Source: Farysia itapuensis
Lineage: Eukaryota; Basidiomycota; Ustilaginomycetes; Ustilaginales; Ustilaginaceae
NCBI GenBank assembly: GCA_023212645.1
Contig: JALBYC010000005.1
Span: 659,497 to 723,496, forward strand
DNA length: 64,000 bases
Direction of reading: 5' to 3'
Shown: positions 39,669 through 48,518 of the stretch, in pieces
Numbering within the stretch: the first letter of the stretch is position 1
Layout: each line of letters opens with the position of its first letter
The notes under the pieces: generated by a model
The model's database searches: none
Seen by the model: only the letters and a program-made list of their open reading frames with translations
What the model was told of the DNA's origin: nothing
Program-made: the position numbers and the translations under genes

Positions 39669-41300
39669 CTAAGAAAGAGGTTCGGGAGCGAGGGTGGTGA
39701 CCTTGCTGGCCTGCTGTTTGAGTTGGTGTGCGGGAGGCGGTGTGCGCGAGGTGTCTAGATCTGAGTCCATGTCTGTGGTGAAGGCCGAGTCCGTTGCAGG
39801 AGGGCGTGGGGTTTTGAGACGGCGGCGGCCCGAGGTGCGATCCAATGCTTTGCCCAGGCCGTTCTGGAAGGCAAGAATGGCGAGGAGGGTGAGAATGTGG
39901 CCGTAGAAGTAGGCCGTCTTCCAGCCCTGGATGGACTCGCGCCATCCAAGCAGCATAAAGGGTGCCACGGCATAGTTGAGCGTCAACTGCGAGACCACCA
40001 CCGAGAGCGTGCAGTACACCAGCTGGCCCGGTGAGTAGCTCAGCAGTGTCGAAAATGACGGGTTGGCCACATTCGGCTGCTGCGGGAAAAACACGGGCCG
40101 CACATGTCGGCGCATCATCTTGGCCGCACTCTGCATAAAGCCTGCGAGAATGAAGGAGAGGTAGTAACCCGGTTCGAGACCGTGCCAAAAAGCCGAGGTG
40201 AAGAAGGTGGTCATGGTCGACTTGAACCCGGGCTTCTTGCCTGCCCGCGCGATCCGTTTGTAGACATTGTTGCGCAGCCAGACGTTGGTATTCATATTCC
40301 AGTGGTCCAGCAGTTCCTTCCAGTTGTTGGCAAACTCAATCTTGGGGATGTCAATGTTGCGGCAACGGTTCCACTTCGTGCGACCGGTGCGCGCGTCTAC
40401 ACCGTTGTAGCCCAGTCCGGAGAGAATGCAGGCAGCGTTGGTGACAGACCAGACACCGTAGTACTTTGTGCGTGCCATCAGTCCTGCCACCTGAACAAAG
40501 AGGATCGTCTCGTACCACGTTGCGCTGCGCAGTCCGCCGTCGATCAGTCGTTCGTACGAGTATCCGGGCGCGTAGAGCGAGTAGACGGCCATGAACCCGA
40601 GTCCGCAGAGCAAGTCGAGCGATGCGGCCAGGACGCGTCCGGCCGGCATACGCGTCGCCGCCGCGCCCTCCTTCGCCTTCTCCTTGCCCTTGGGCGTGGC
40701 AAACAGCGAGCCGTCACTCCACGCCTTGTAGTCGCAAAACTTGGTCGCCGGTCCAATCAGCGCTCCGGGAAAGTAAAAGACATAGCCTAGGAACTCGAGC
40801 ACCGAGGGCATCTGGGTGATGCGCGTCCTCTTCTGCCCATCGTCGCACTGGTCCGCCGACCTCTGCTGTCCGTCGTAGCAGTCCCATGCAAACGTGGTTA
40901 GATTCATCACCGCCACCATCTGCATGGCAGTGATTTCAATCGTAGACAGCGGGATCCCGCCAAACTTGCGAACGGCGTGGTTGAAAGTAAGGTGGCCCAT
41001 CTGCAGAGCAAACACGAGCCAGCCCATCTGCTTGCCTCCGATACGATACAGACAGATGACGTAGGTGAGCAGTGCGGATGCCACCAACTGCAGGAAGCCC
41101 GAGTACAGGTTGAGCACGGGGACGAAAAAGACAAACGAGACCACCAGGCTGTATACATGCCGTTGCGTCGGTGTATTCAGATAGGCGAATCCAGCCGAGA
41201 GGGGGAATGCGGCGAGCAGACAGCTAAACAGCTTGACATAGTCCAACGGCACACCTGCCACCTCTGCCAACGGCTCAAAGAGCGAGTCCAACACCGTCAT
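39669..41300 (-). CDS. ale1: MBOAT lysophospholipid acyltransferase Ale1-like
   Basis: ATG 41300 (MTVLDSLFEPLAEVAGVPLD) gives 543 aa. The reading frame remains open into the metacaspase gene upstream, but that part is a shadow. About ten hydrophobic segments are seen, e.g. SLVVSFVFFVPVLNLYSGFL and LTYVICLYRIGGKQMGW. MBOAT active-site features are the Asn region HWNMNTNVWLRNNVYKRIAR and the catalytic His in TSAFWHGLEPGYYLSF. FYFPGALIGPATKFCDYKAW is a family stretch. Ale1 (Lpt1/Slc4) reacylates lysophospholipids at sn-2 in the ER with broad head-group range. The cytosolic tail is Ser/Thr/Pro-rich. 98 bp separate it from the metacaspase stop. Confidence 0.92.
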   Translation of the reverse strand: MTVLDSLFEPLAEVAGVPLDYVKLFSCLLAAFPLSAGFAYLNTPTQRHVYSLVVSFVFFVPVLNLYSGFLQLVASALLTYVICLYRIGGKQMGWLVFALQMGHLTFNHAVRKFGGIPLSTIEITAMQMVAVMNLTTFAWDCYDGQQRSADQCDDGQKRTRITQMPSVLEFLGYVFYFPGALIGPATKFCDYKAWSDGSLFATPKGKEKAKEGAAATRMPAGRVLAASLDLLCGLGFMAVYSLYAPGYSYERLIDGGLRSATWYETILFVQVAGLMARTKYYGVWSVTNAACILSGLGYNGVDARTGRTKWNRCRNIDIPKIEFANNWKELLDHWNMNTNVWLRNNVYKRIARAGKKPGFKSTMTTFFTSAFWHGLEPGYYLSFILAGFMQSAAKMMRRHVRPVFFPQQPNVANPSFSTLLSYSPGQLVYCTLSVVVSQLTLNYAVAPFMLLGWRESIQGWKTAYFYGHILTLLAILAFQNGLGKALDRTSGRRRLKTPRPPATDSAFTTDMDSDLDTSRTPPPAHQLKQQASKVTTLAPEPLS

Positions 41301-41398
41301 GGTGGATGCCAATGTCACACAAAAGAGTAGATGGGGGGGGGGGGAAACACGAATTATAGTGCACAAGCCAAGTGGAGGTATATAAAAGCATCGTCGAA

Positions 41399-42601
41399 TC
41401 AAATAACAAACAAGAGATCCATGTCGATCGGGTGGGAGGACGACATCTGTGGTTTCTGGCTGTACTTTTGCGCGAGGACGTCGCGTACGGCGTTGAGGAG
41501 CTGCTTGTACGTCAGCTGCTGGTACTGACTCATGACGGAGAGAAAGGCAAAGGAGCACGCGCCGGTCGCTTTGCCGGCCTCGACGGCGTCGGCCGAGGTT
41601 TGTGCGTCTTTGCAGCCAGAGAGCATCACGACGTCTGCGCCACTGGTCCGGTTGGCCTTGGTATATGCGTCGGCGGATTCCGAGTTCTTGGCCGTCGTCA
41701 TGGTGGAAAAGAGACCCTTCATCATTCCCCCTACATCGCCACGCGCATAGTCCATGGCGCCTTTGAGCAGACCTTTGCCGACACCTGCCATGACGTTGGT
41801 CTCCTTGATGCTCCCCGAAGTGGTGTAGACATACGGCAAGTCGAGCACCGTGCCCGAATGGCACGAGTCAAAGATGGCCGTCAATCGACAACCTATGGGC
41901 AGGGGACGGACGAGAATCGCATGCAGTTCGTCGTCCTCCATCTGTCCAGCCTGCTGATAATCGACGGGGATAATGGTCTCGTTGTAGCCATCTGCTTCGT
42001 CCCCCTGCGTCGCTTTCGACTGCCCGCCGTGACCCGAGTAGTGGAAAAAGAGGCCGTCACCACTGGAAGCGCCCCGAGTAAGCCAGTGCATGGCGGCCGT
42101 CATGTTTTGTCGGGTAGGGATGCTGCGAGGATCTCGCTGGTCGTCGGTCAGTACCACCATGTCATCTTCCTTGTAGCCCCGCTGCAGCAAAAAGTTCTTG
42201 ACGTTCATCACATCGTTGATGCAGCCACGAAGCTCTGAGCTTTGGCGGAAGTAGTTGATGCCGATCAAGAGTGCTTTGCGCTTGCCTTGCATGGACGAGT
42301 ACTCATAGCGCTGGTTGCCCATCATGCCTCCTTGCGGTTGGAAATGCACATTGTCGGTAGCATACGCGTTCGGTCCTACCGGTCCTCCGCCGCCATATCC
42401 GTAATTCATCTGGCCCTGGGGACCACCAGGGGGAAGTTGGTGCGGAGGCTGAGCATATCCACCTCCGTACTGCATGGGCGGAGGTGGTGGTGGTGCTCCA
42501 TACCCTGGTTGTGGATAGCCCTGATTTGGATATCCGCCGCCATAGCCTCCGCCGCCGCTGCTCTGCTGATAGTGATGACCGCCTTGTCCCGGATACGCCA
42601 T
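41399..42601 (-). CDS. mca1: Type I metacaspase
   Basis: 400 aa from MAYPGQGGHHYQQSSGGGGY. A ~100-residue prodomain rich in Gly/Tyr/Gln/Pro, typical for fungal metacaspases, precedes the p20 domain KRKALLIGINYFRQSSELRG. The catalytic His is in FFHYSGHGGQ and the catalytic Cys in TAIFDSCHSGTVLDLPYVY; DGYNETIIPVDYQQAG is also conserved. The p10 part includes VVMLSGCKDAQTSADA and ends HPIDMDLLFVI. These Arg/Lys-specific, calcium-dependent proteases act in stress, aggregate clearance and death. No internal repeats beyond the prodomain. It is divergent from mS33 across 179 bp. Confidence 0.97.
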   Translation of the reverse strand: MAYPGQGGHHYQQSSGGGGYGGGYPNQGYPQPGYGAPPPPPPMQYGGGYAQPPHQLPPGGPQGQMNYGYGGGGPVGPNAYATDNVHFQPQGGMMGNQRYEYSSMQGKRKALLIGINYFRQSSELRGCINDVMNVKNFLLQRGYKEDDMVVLTDDQRDPRSIPTRQNMTAAMHWLTRGASSGDGLFFHYSGHGGQSKATQGDEADGYNETIIPVDYQQAGQMEDDELHAILVRPLPIGCRLTAIFDSCHSGTVLDLPYVYTTSGSIKETNVMAGVGKGLLKGAMDYARGDVGGMMKGLFSTMTTAKNSESADAYTKANRTSGADVVMLSGCKDAQTSADAVEAGKATGACSFAFLSVMSQYQQLTYKQLLNAVRDVLAQKYSQKPQMSSSHPIDMDLLFVI

Positions 42602-42780
42602 TTTTCAAGATGATGGTCGAGGAGCAAGTGGGTAGTGCAAGCCGGCGCCCACTTCCCAAAAGGCCGTGCGCTCGGCACGCTTTTCGTACGAGAGAAGCCA
42701 CAGCACGTGATGCCAGCCACGCTTTTTCGACTTTCGACGTTTTGCGGTCATTCTCATCTCCCGCCCCCATTGCCGCACTA

Positions 42781-43195
42781 ATGATCAAGCTCGGGACACC
42801 GTCAGCGAGTGCGCTACAGTCGCTCAAGGCGCTGCAGTGCAAAGTGTTTGGCAATGCATATAACCCAACCGGTGTAAGGACAGGCGCGAAATTCCTGCGT
42901 CAGCCTCTGCAAGGTCCGGCAATGGTCAAGTACTACCCATCTGTCATCAGCCTCAAGACGCTTTACCAACGACATCCAGAGTTCGGTCGCCTATTAGATC
43001 CTTTGGAACTGAAACGACAAGCCACGGTCGCATTCAAGAGAAAGATTGGCAAGGGTCCGCCCAAGAAGGGTAAGTGTTGTTGTAACAACAGTTGTATCTT
43101 TTCGAGTCTCGCACTGACATGTTTCTCCCCCTTCCGCGTCAACAGGCGAGGGTCGAAGAGCAGCTCTTAATAAAGGCGGCAGCAAGAGAAGGTAG
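42781..43195 (+). CDS. rsm27: Mitochondrial small-subunit ribosomal protein mS33 (Rsm27)
   Basis: Exons 42781-43069 and 43146-43195, separated by a 76-bp intron (GTAAGT donor, CAACAG acceptor), encode 112 aa. The core LQCKVFGNAYNPTGVRTGAK, followed by FLRQPLQGPAMVKYYP, matches the mS33 family (K.F...YNP.G.RTG.K.L...L.G....YYP). The C-terminus KRKIGKGPPKKGEGRRAALN is the conserved basic KGKGAPKKG-type tail, and the intron falls within this tail. There is no long presequence, as usual for mS33. It is one of the smallest genes of the window and easy to miss without the intron. Confidence 0.87.
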
Positions 43196-43737
43196 TCCCC
43201 ACGCAAGACGCCACGCCCATTGCATCCCATGTATCACCACACACTGTACTCTATATACACGCATGTCATCTCACGAAGCAATCTACGCCCGATTGCCCGA
43301 TGCGAAATGCGATCTGAGGTTGGACAGAGTAGGTCCGACTATGGCCCCCAGGGCCCTCAGGGACTGACGCGGGTCTAGCTTCGGTCCGCCAAATTGGGTC
43401 TGGTATGGCGACCGATTACAAATCCAACGTGGCGTTGTAGTAAAGTTCGATCACGAGCGATGAGCGCTGATTGAATGCGTGCATCGGTCAGAATAGGGTT
43501 TGAAGTGCGTCATGATGTCATGTGGACCAGATCTGGTGCGGAATAGAATGCTCATGCGCGCTATAGAAAGTTGGGAATTAGAAAATTGCGTGTTGACTTT
43601 TTCAAAGCCCGACGAACGGCCCGCTTGGCTGGGAGGAGGACCGGGGTGCCTTGACGCAGGTAGGCGGAGCAAAGAGACCTTTATCACCCAGACACACCAT
43701 GCTCTAAAGGCCAACGACGACGAGGCCACACTACATC
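43196..43737. other. Intergenic between mS33 and the Hsp20-domain gene
   Basis: 542 bp between two plus-strand genes. It holds the mS33 3' end and the next promoter. Short frames occur on both strands; none has recognisable features or repeats. Confidence 0.5.
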
Positions 43738-45450
43738 ATGGCTGCGAGTGATTCTGGCAGTGGTGCTGCCTACCACATCACATCTGCCAACTTGCAACAG
43801 CATTTGCAGCAGCAGCATAGTCTCGAGATGCAGCGTCTCGAGAGTCATCAGCTAGCGGCCAACTATGCATCTCTCGCGCCACCCACATCGGCGCAGCACT
43901 ATCCTTATGGATCCAGCGCAAATAGCACCGCCTCGACTTCGTACAAGTCCAGGGCCTCGCAACGCCTCTCGTTCTCCTCCACCGATAGTGATTCGCGCGG
44001 AGAGCTTGCCACACCCGAAGAGGCCGTTGAAGTGCGGCCCTTTGTCAGCACCGATAGTCAGGATGCGCGTCCCCCGCATCTGCCGCACAAACAACACATT
44101 CACGCACTCGAGCTGCAGTCCGAAGACATCATGGCTCAGCGAGAACGATCCTCCCAGTTGTCGGAGCACAAGGTACAACGGCCAGCGCGTTTGGAACGCT
44201 TCTCTTCCTCGGCTACCATGACGGCCACAAAAGCATCCCAGGGCGATGACGATCTAGATGATGATGATGAAGTGGTGCCCAGCCTCGCCACCCTATCTAT
44301 TGCTGCAGATGCATCGCCTGCTCTTGGCTCACCGTCGGCCGAGGTGGCCTCATGGCACGATGCCAAGCGTGGCTCGCAAGCCAACGCTGCTGCAGCACGT
44401 AATACCATGACCAGTCCAGATTCATGGCGCTCTTTACTGCCAGAGCACGACCCCTACTTTGCTGCTGATACCATCCCGTCTAGCGCGTCCCACAGCTCAT
44501 CGGTGTATCGCGAAGGCGATTCTCCAACGCGGCTTCGACGCAATACGTTTACCAACGACTATGATGCATACACCGGACGCTCCTCGCTAAGCAGTGCCAA
44601 CAGCAGCTCATCGCTCACATCGAGTAGCAATGCGCCCTCCTCAAGCGCTTACCCTGCCGACAGCTGGCGCAGCTTGCTACCCGAGTCGGACCGCTTTCAC
44701 CATGCCGGTGCAGATACACGAAGCCTGCCATTGCCCTCCTTGCATCATGCCATCGAGTCTTCCACCGCTGCTGCTGCTGCCGATGTCACCAATCCTCGCC
44801 TGGCCTTTTCCGCCCTCGGTCCGGACGTGCAAAGCCGTGTAGGTAGCGATGTCGCAGCCAAGCGCCACGCCAGCTTCTCGGCCGTTGAGAAAGCCAACGC
44901 AGACACATTGTCGAGCGTCAGACCGGCCCTGAACCTGCTTCGCGATGGGATGCGTGCATATCCATCTACTTCCTCGCTGCAGAACGAGATGCCACGGACA
45001 GAAGAGCGCGACAGCTGGCCCTGCAATCGCCAGGCTCCTGTTGCACTCCCCAAGTTGGCCATGACTACGCCCGAGCGGAAGCGCAAACCTGCCGACGACC
45101 CTGCCACTCCTATGTCTTCCTGCAGCGTCTCGACTCCGCAAAGTCCGTGTACACTTCCCTTTTTGGACCATCGACCTGCGCCGGTGGAGACCAATCTGAC
45201 GATCCAAACCGCCACGGAGCGATATACCCTGATCATGAGTCTGCCTGGCTTCTCGCTGGACTGCATCACACTGGCCACCAAACAGCATCAGCATCACCGC
45301 ACTCTGCACATTGTCGCCGACAAGTGGGATGCCGAAGGTGGCGGTCACTTTGAGCGTCGCGTCACCTTTCCCGACAAGCAGTGCGACCTCAAGAACGTCA
45401 AGGCCGAGTTTGACGGCACCATTCTGCGCGTCTATGTTCCCCGTCTATAG
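43738..45450 (+). CDS. Long disordered protein with C-terminal Hsp20/alpha-crystallin domain
   Basis: 570 aa from ATG 43738 (MAASDSGSGAAYHITSANLQ). About 480 residues are Ser/Ala/Asp-rich and look disordered; the motif DSWRSLLPE occurs three times (near residues 226, 307 and, more diverged as DSWPCNRQ, 424), hinting at a short internal repeat. The final ~90 residues form an alpha-crystallin-like domain: NLTIQTATERYTLIMSLPGF, TLHIVADKW, HFERRVTFPDKQCDLKNVKA and the terminal FDGTILRVYVPRL. In Hsp20 proteins this domain builds oligomeric chaperones, but the very long N-terminus is unusual and a client-binding or adaptor role is equally possible. No intron. Confidence 0.72.
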   Translation: MAASDSGSGAAYHITSANLQQHLQQQHSLEMQRLESHQLAANYASLAPPTSAQHYPYGSSANSTASTSYKSRASQRLSFSSTDSDSRGELATPEEAVEVRPFVSTDSQDARPPHLPHKQHIHALELQSEDIMAQRERSSQLSEHKVQRPARLERFSSSATMTATKASQGDDDLDDDDEVVPSLATLSIAADASPALGSPSAEVASWHDAKRGSQANAAAARNTMTSPDSWRSLLPEHDPYFAADTIPSSASHSSSVYREGDSPTRLRRNTFTNDYDAYTGRSSLSSANSSSSLTSSSNAPSSSAYPADSWRSLLPESDRFHHAGADTRSLPLPSLHHAIESSTAAAAADVTNPRLAFSALGPDVQSRVGSDVAAKRHASFSAVEKANADTLSSVRPALNLLRDGMRAYPSTSSLQNEMPRTEERDSWPCNRQAPVALPKLAMTTPERKRKPADDPATPMSSCSVSTPQSPCTLPFLDHRPAPVETNLTIQTATERYTLIMSLPGFSLDCITLATKQHQHHRTLHIVADKWDAEGGGHFERRVTFPDKQCDLKNVKAEFDGTILRVYVPRL

Positions 45451-45687
45451 TCTCAAAACCCCCAGCATCCTCACTGCATCATCTACCATCGCATTCTCCA
45501 TTTTGCAAAGATAATGATTTTCCCTGTTGAGCGGCCATAGTGAGTGTGAGTGAGTGGAGGAGTTACATCAAATATTCAGATCAGCCGACCGTGAGAGTCG
45601 ACTACCATCATCCGCACACGCCACCAGTATGCTGCTCTCGTGCACTGGCTGAGTCTAGGTTGGCACAGAGCAGATCGATAAGCCGCC

Positions 45688-48300
45688 ATGGACGTGTTTG
45701 CGAGCTACGTTGAGACCGAGAGCGCGCACCTCTTCTGGACTGAACTCGACGACGTCCTCAACGCACCTTTGGATCCACCACCATTGTCCGCCTCCTCTGC
45801 ACCAGACGACACCGAGTCAGCCGACACACAGGCCAGGCGCATCTATGTCATCAGCGTCCTGTCCAGGTTTCTTCATCTGTGTGCTGCCTGCTTTGATGCC
45901 AATCTCAGCTCGGAACACAACCAGCATCACTGCATCAACCGTCTCTTTAACTCCACCGCCTTTCGAGATGATTCGGACGAGTTGCCCATGCACCAGCTCG
46001 CAGCGGAAGAAGTGATCCGCATCATGCAGACATCCACCTCGATACCCGTGCTGCTGATGGCTTACGAAATCGTGCTTCAGTATGGTGAATCTTTTCCGTC
46101 AACGTACAAGTCGATCCAGGCATCCGCGTCGGCCGTGTCCTTTGCAGGAGTCCGCGCCTTCTTACACCGTCTCGTACATCAGATCTGGGCAGGTAGCTAT
46201 GCAGCCCAGGCGGAAGCAAAGATCAGCATGTCCAACCAGCATGGTGACTCGAGGAGTCAAGATACACGCTCCTTTCACACCCGCGGTCTCACCTCCTCGT
46301 CAGCCTCCAAGGATATGGCCATCCAGATCAGTCTGCGCGAAAAGGCGGTCCGTATGCTGTACGAAGTGTGTCGCGTACAGAAGCTACAGCCTGCCCATCT
46401 CAAGGCGTTTGATGAGCGCTTCATCCACCACCTTTTCGATCTGGTTGAGGAAACGCGCTTTCATCACGACGAGGACTTTAACTATCGGCTGATCAAGCTG
46501 CTCGTCGCTATGAACGAGCAGTACATGGTTGCCACTCTTTCGTCTACTGGCACAGCTGCTTCCTCCTCTGCAGATGGCCAGATCAATTCTGCCCCGCTGT
46601 CCGCCGGTCGTCGACCCATCAATCTCGTGCTCAACGTATTGCAACAGCGTCTTAATGCCTCGAAAACGTTTGGGGAGAACCTGATTTTTATGCTGAACCG
46701 AGCATCGAGCTCAGACGCAGACGACGTTTGCATGCAGCTACTCGTACTCAAACTACTCTACTTGCTCTTTACCACCAAAGAGACGGCGTGCTACTTTTAT
46801 ACCAACGACTTGCGTGTTCTCGTCGACATTTTTGTACGCGAACTCTCTGATCTTCCCGACGAAAGTGAATCGCTACGTCACACGTATCTTCGCGTTCTGC
46901 ATCCCTTGCTGACCAACACGCAGCTGTGCACCTATCCATACAAGCGTACGCAGATTCGACATCTGTTGCAGGCACTCTTGTCACACGGTCATTTGCGCGA
47001 TATTTCCGCCACAACTAGGAGGTTGGTCGAGCGATGTTTGAAAGCAGAGTGGTGTGTCGAGCTGGACCAGCTGGATGGAACGACTACCCTGGCTACCGTC
47101 CAGCCGATTGGTGGTGGTGAGAGCCACGAGAAAAACATGCACGCCGGTGTTACCTCCGAGGGTCTGCCTATGCTTTCGACCCGCATTCAGGAAAGCAGCA
47201 AGGCAGTCGATGCCACAACCAAGTCGATCACCGTTACCACGGATGATACGGCCGTCTCGCCAGCCAGCACTGTTGACTCACATTCGCTCTCACAAAGTCC
47301 GTCTGCAAGGCCAGCAGCAAGCGGGTCGTCGCTCAGTGTGCCTTCGACGCTCCGCACACGGGACAAACGAGTGCTCTCCCTGTCGCACCCCAAGTCGGGC
47401 GCGTCGGAGCCAGTGGCGCGGCCAAGCTCAGCCGCACTTGTCGACCGGACAACGTCGGCACAGTCCGCGCCGTGTACCCCTCCACGGGTCGAGTCTCCGG
47501 CGGGAAGACAGTATACCCGCCGTCAATACAGCCAGGAGTCGGACTACGTCGTCTCGCCAGTAGACCTAGAGGATGACATTGGCTCGACGTCTTCCTCCTG
47601 GCATGCACACATGGCTGAAGAACCAGCAGGGACACGTCGTCCACGCGCTCCGCGAATTCCCACCGATCCCTCCTCCTCCTCGATCGACGGCGAGGGTAGC
47701 CGGACGCAGCCGATGAGTATAGCGCAGAATCATTTGGTGCAGGATGTGGTGCAAAGCAGTTCGCCACGCGTTGGCTCGCCGTTGTGCCACGACTCGACGG
47801 CGGCGGCGGCGGCCGAGTACGATGGTGGATCTGGCTCGTCGCTCGGCACGACGGATTTTGCTGCGCCTCGAAGACGCAAACCGCCACAACCACCTACAGC
47901 CGCATCAGCGCAGGCCGCTGCACGCAGAGCCATGCAACCTTCGCTATCCGAACCGCACTTTGCCCCCGCATCCGACGCCGACCGGCTGCGCAACCACGAC
48001 AGTAGCTCCTCGCGTCCCACCTCACCCTTTGTGCAGAGCGTCGTGGAGGCAGACATGCCCACTCTAACGCCGGTCGTATCGGGCGGTAGTGGACGTCGCA
48101 GACCACCTCCGCCTCCACCCACGCTGGCGATGGGCAAACACAATTTCCCCACCACCCCGGACGAACATCCCACCACCACCACCACCACCATCATCGGCGC
48201 CACTACGCACAGACCGGACGACAACGCGGACGACGCCATCTCAGAAGACCAGAGTTTTTACATTGCCGAACGGCTCCGACGCGGTCTTCGCATCCGCTGA
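45688..48300 (+). CDS. ldb17: Ldb17-like actin/endocytosis regulator (SPIN90/WISH leucine-rich domain)
   Basis: 870 aa from MDVFASYVETESAHLFWTEL. The N-terminal ~470 residues are an all-helical armadillo-like domain with FNSTAFRDDSDE, VRMLYEVCRVQKL, LLVLKLLYLLFTTKETACYF and SLRHTYLRVLHPLLTNTQLC, which match the SPIN90/Ldb17 leucine-rich domain. The remaining 400 residues are Ser/Pro-rich and disordered, ending near a proline cluster RRRPPPPPPT and two PPxP-type sites, likely SH3 ligands. Ldb17 acts at cortical actin patches, binding Arp2/3 and SH3 proteins such as Sla1 in endocytosis. No intron. Confidence 0.8.
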   Translation: MDVFASYVETESAHLFWTELDDVLNAPLDPPPLSASSAPDDTESADTQARRIYVISVLSRFLHLCAACFDANLSSEHNQHHCINRLFNSTAFRDDSDELPMHQLAAEEVIRIMQTSTSIPVLLMAYEIVLQYGESFPSTYKSIQASASAVSFAGVRAFLHRLVHQIWAGSYAAQAEAKISMSNQHGDSRSQDTRSFHTRGLTSSSASKDMAIQISLREKAVRMLYEVCRVQKLQPAHLKAFDERFIHHLFDLVEETRFHHDEDFNYRLIKLLVAMNEQYMVATLSSTGTAASSSADGQINSAPLSAGRRPINLVLNVLQQRLNASKTFGENLIFMLNRASSSDADDVCMQLLVLKLLYLLFTTKETACYFYTNDLRVLVDIFVRELSDLPDESESLRHTYLRVLHPLLTNTQLCTYPYKRTQIRHLLQALLSHGHLRDISATTRRLVERCLKAEWCVELDQLDGTTTLATVQPIGGGESHEKNMHAGVTSEGLPMLSTRIQESSKAVDATTKSITVTTDDTAVSPASTVDSHSLSQSPSARPAASGSSLSVPSTLRTRDKRVLSLSHPKSGASEPVARPSSAALVDRTTSAQSAPCTPPRVESPAGRQYTRRQYSQESDYVVSPVDLEDDIGSTSSSWHAHMAEEPAGTRRPRAPRIPTDPSSSSIDGEGSRTQPMSIAQNHLVQDVVQSSSPRVGSPLCHDSTAAAAAEYDGGSGSSLGTTDFAAPRRRKPPQPPTAASAQAAARRAMQPSLSEPHFAPASDADRLRNHDSSSSRPTSPFVQSVVEADMPTLTPVVSGGSGRRRPPPPPPTLAMGKHNFPTTPDEHPTTTTTTIIGATTHRPDDNADDAISEDQSFYIAERLRRGLRIR

Positions 48301-48518
48301 CACACTGCACACTTCTGACTGGAATAAAGTAAGCAGGCGTTCACATCGAGCCTCGTTTTTGTGTTTGTTCGGCCTGAAAAGTTCCGAGACGAGGGGTGTT
48401 CGTTCAGGGTCCCCCCTCATTTCGACGTCATATTTTTGTTTGCAAAAAGTGCTGACAGACACGCTTGTGCGAACAACGATTGTTCCGACCATATCCCAGG
48501 GAAAGGGGTGGCTGAGAG

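Noticed and set aside
41301..41864. Upstream extension of the ale1 reading frame
   Set aside because: It runs antisense-frame through the metacaspase gene; the MBOAT protein has a natural start at 41300.
38703..42601. Secondary-metabolite cluster around the O-methyltransferase
   Set aside because: Neighbours are a tubulin cofactor, an acyltransferase and a metacaspase; no synthase, P450 or transporter.
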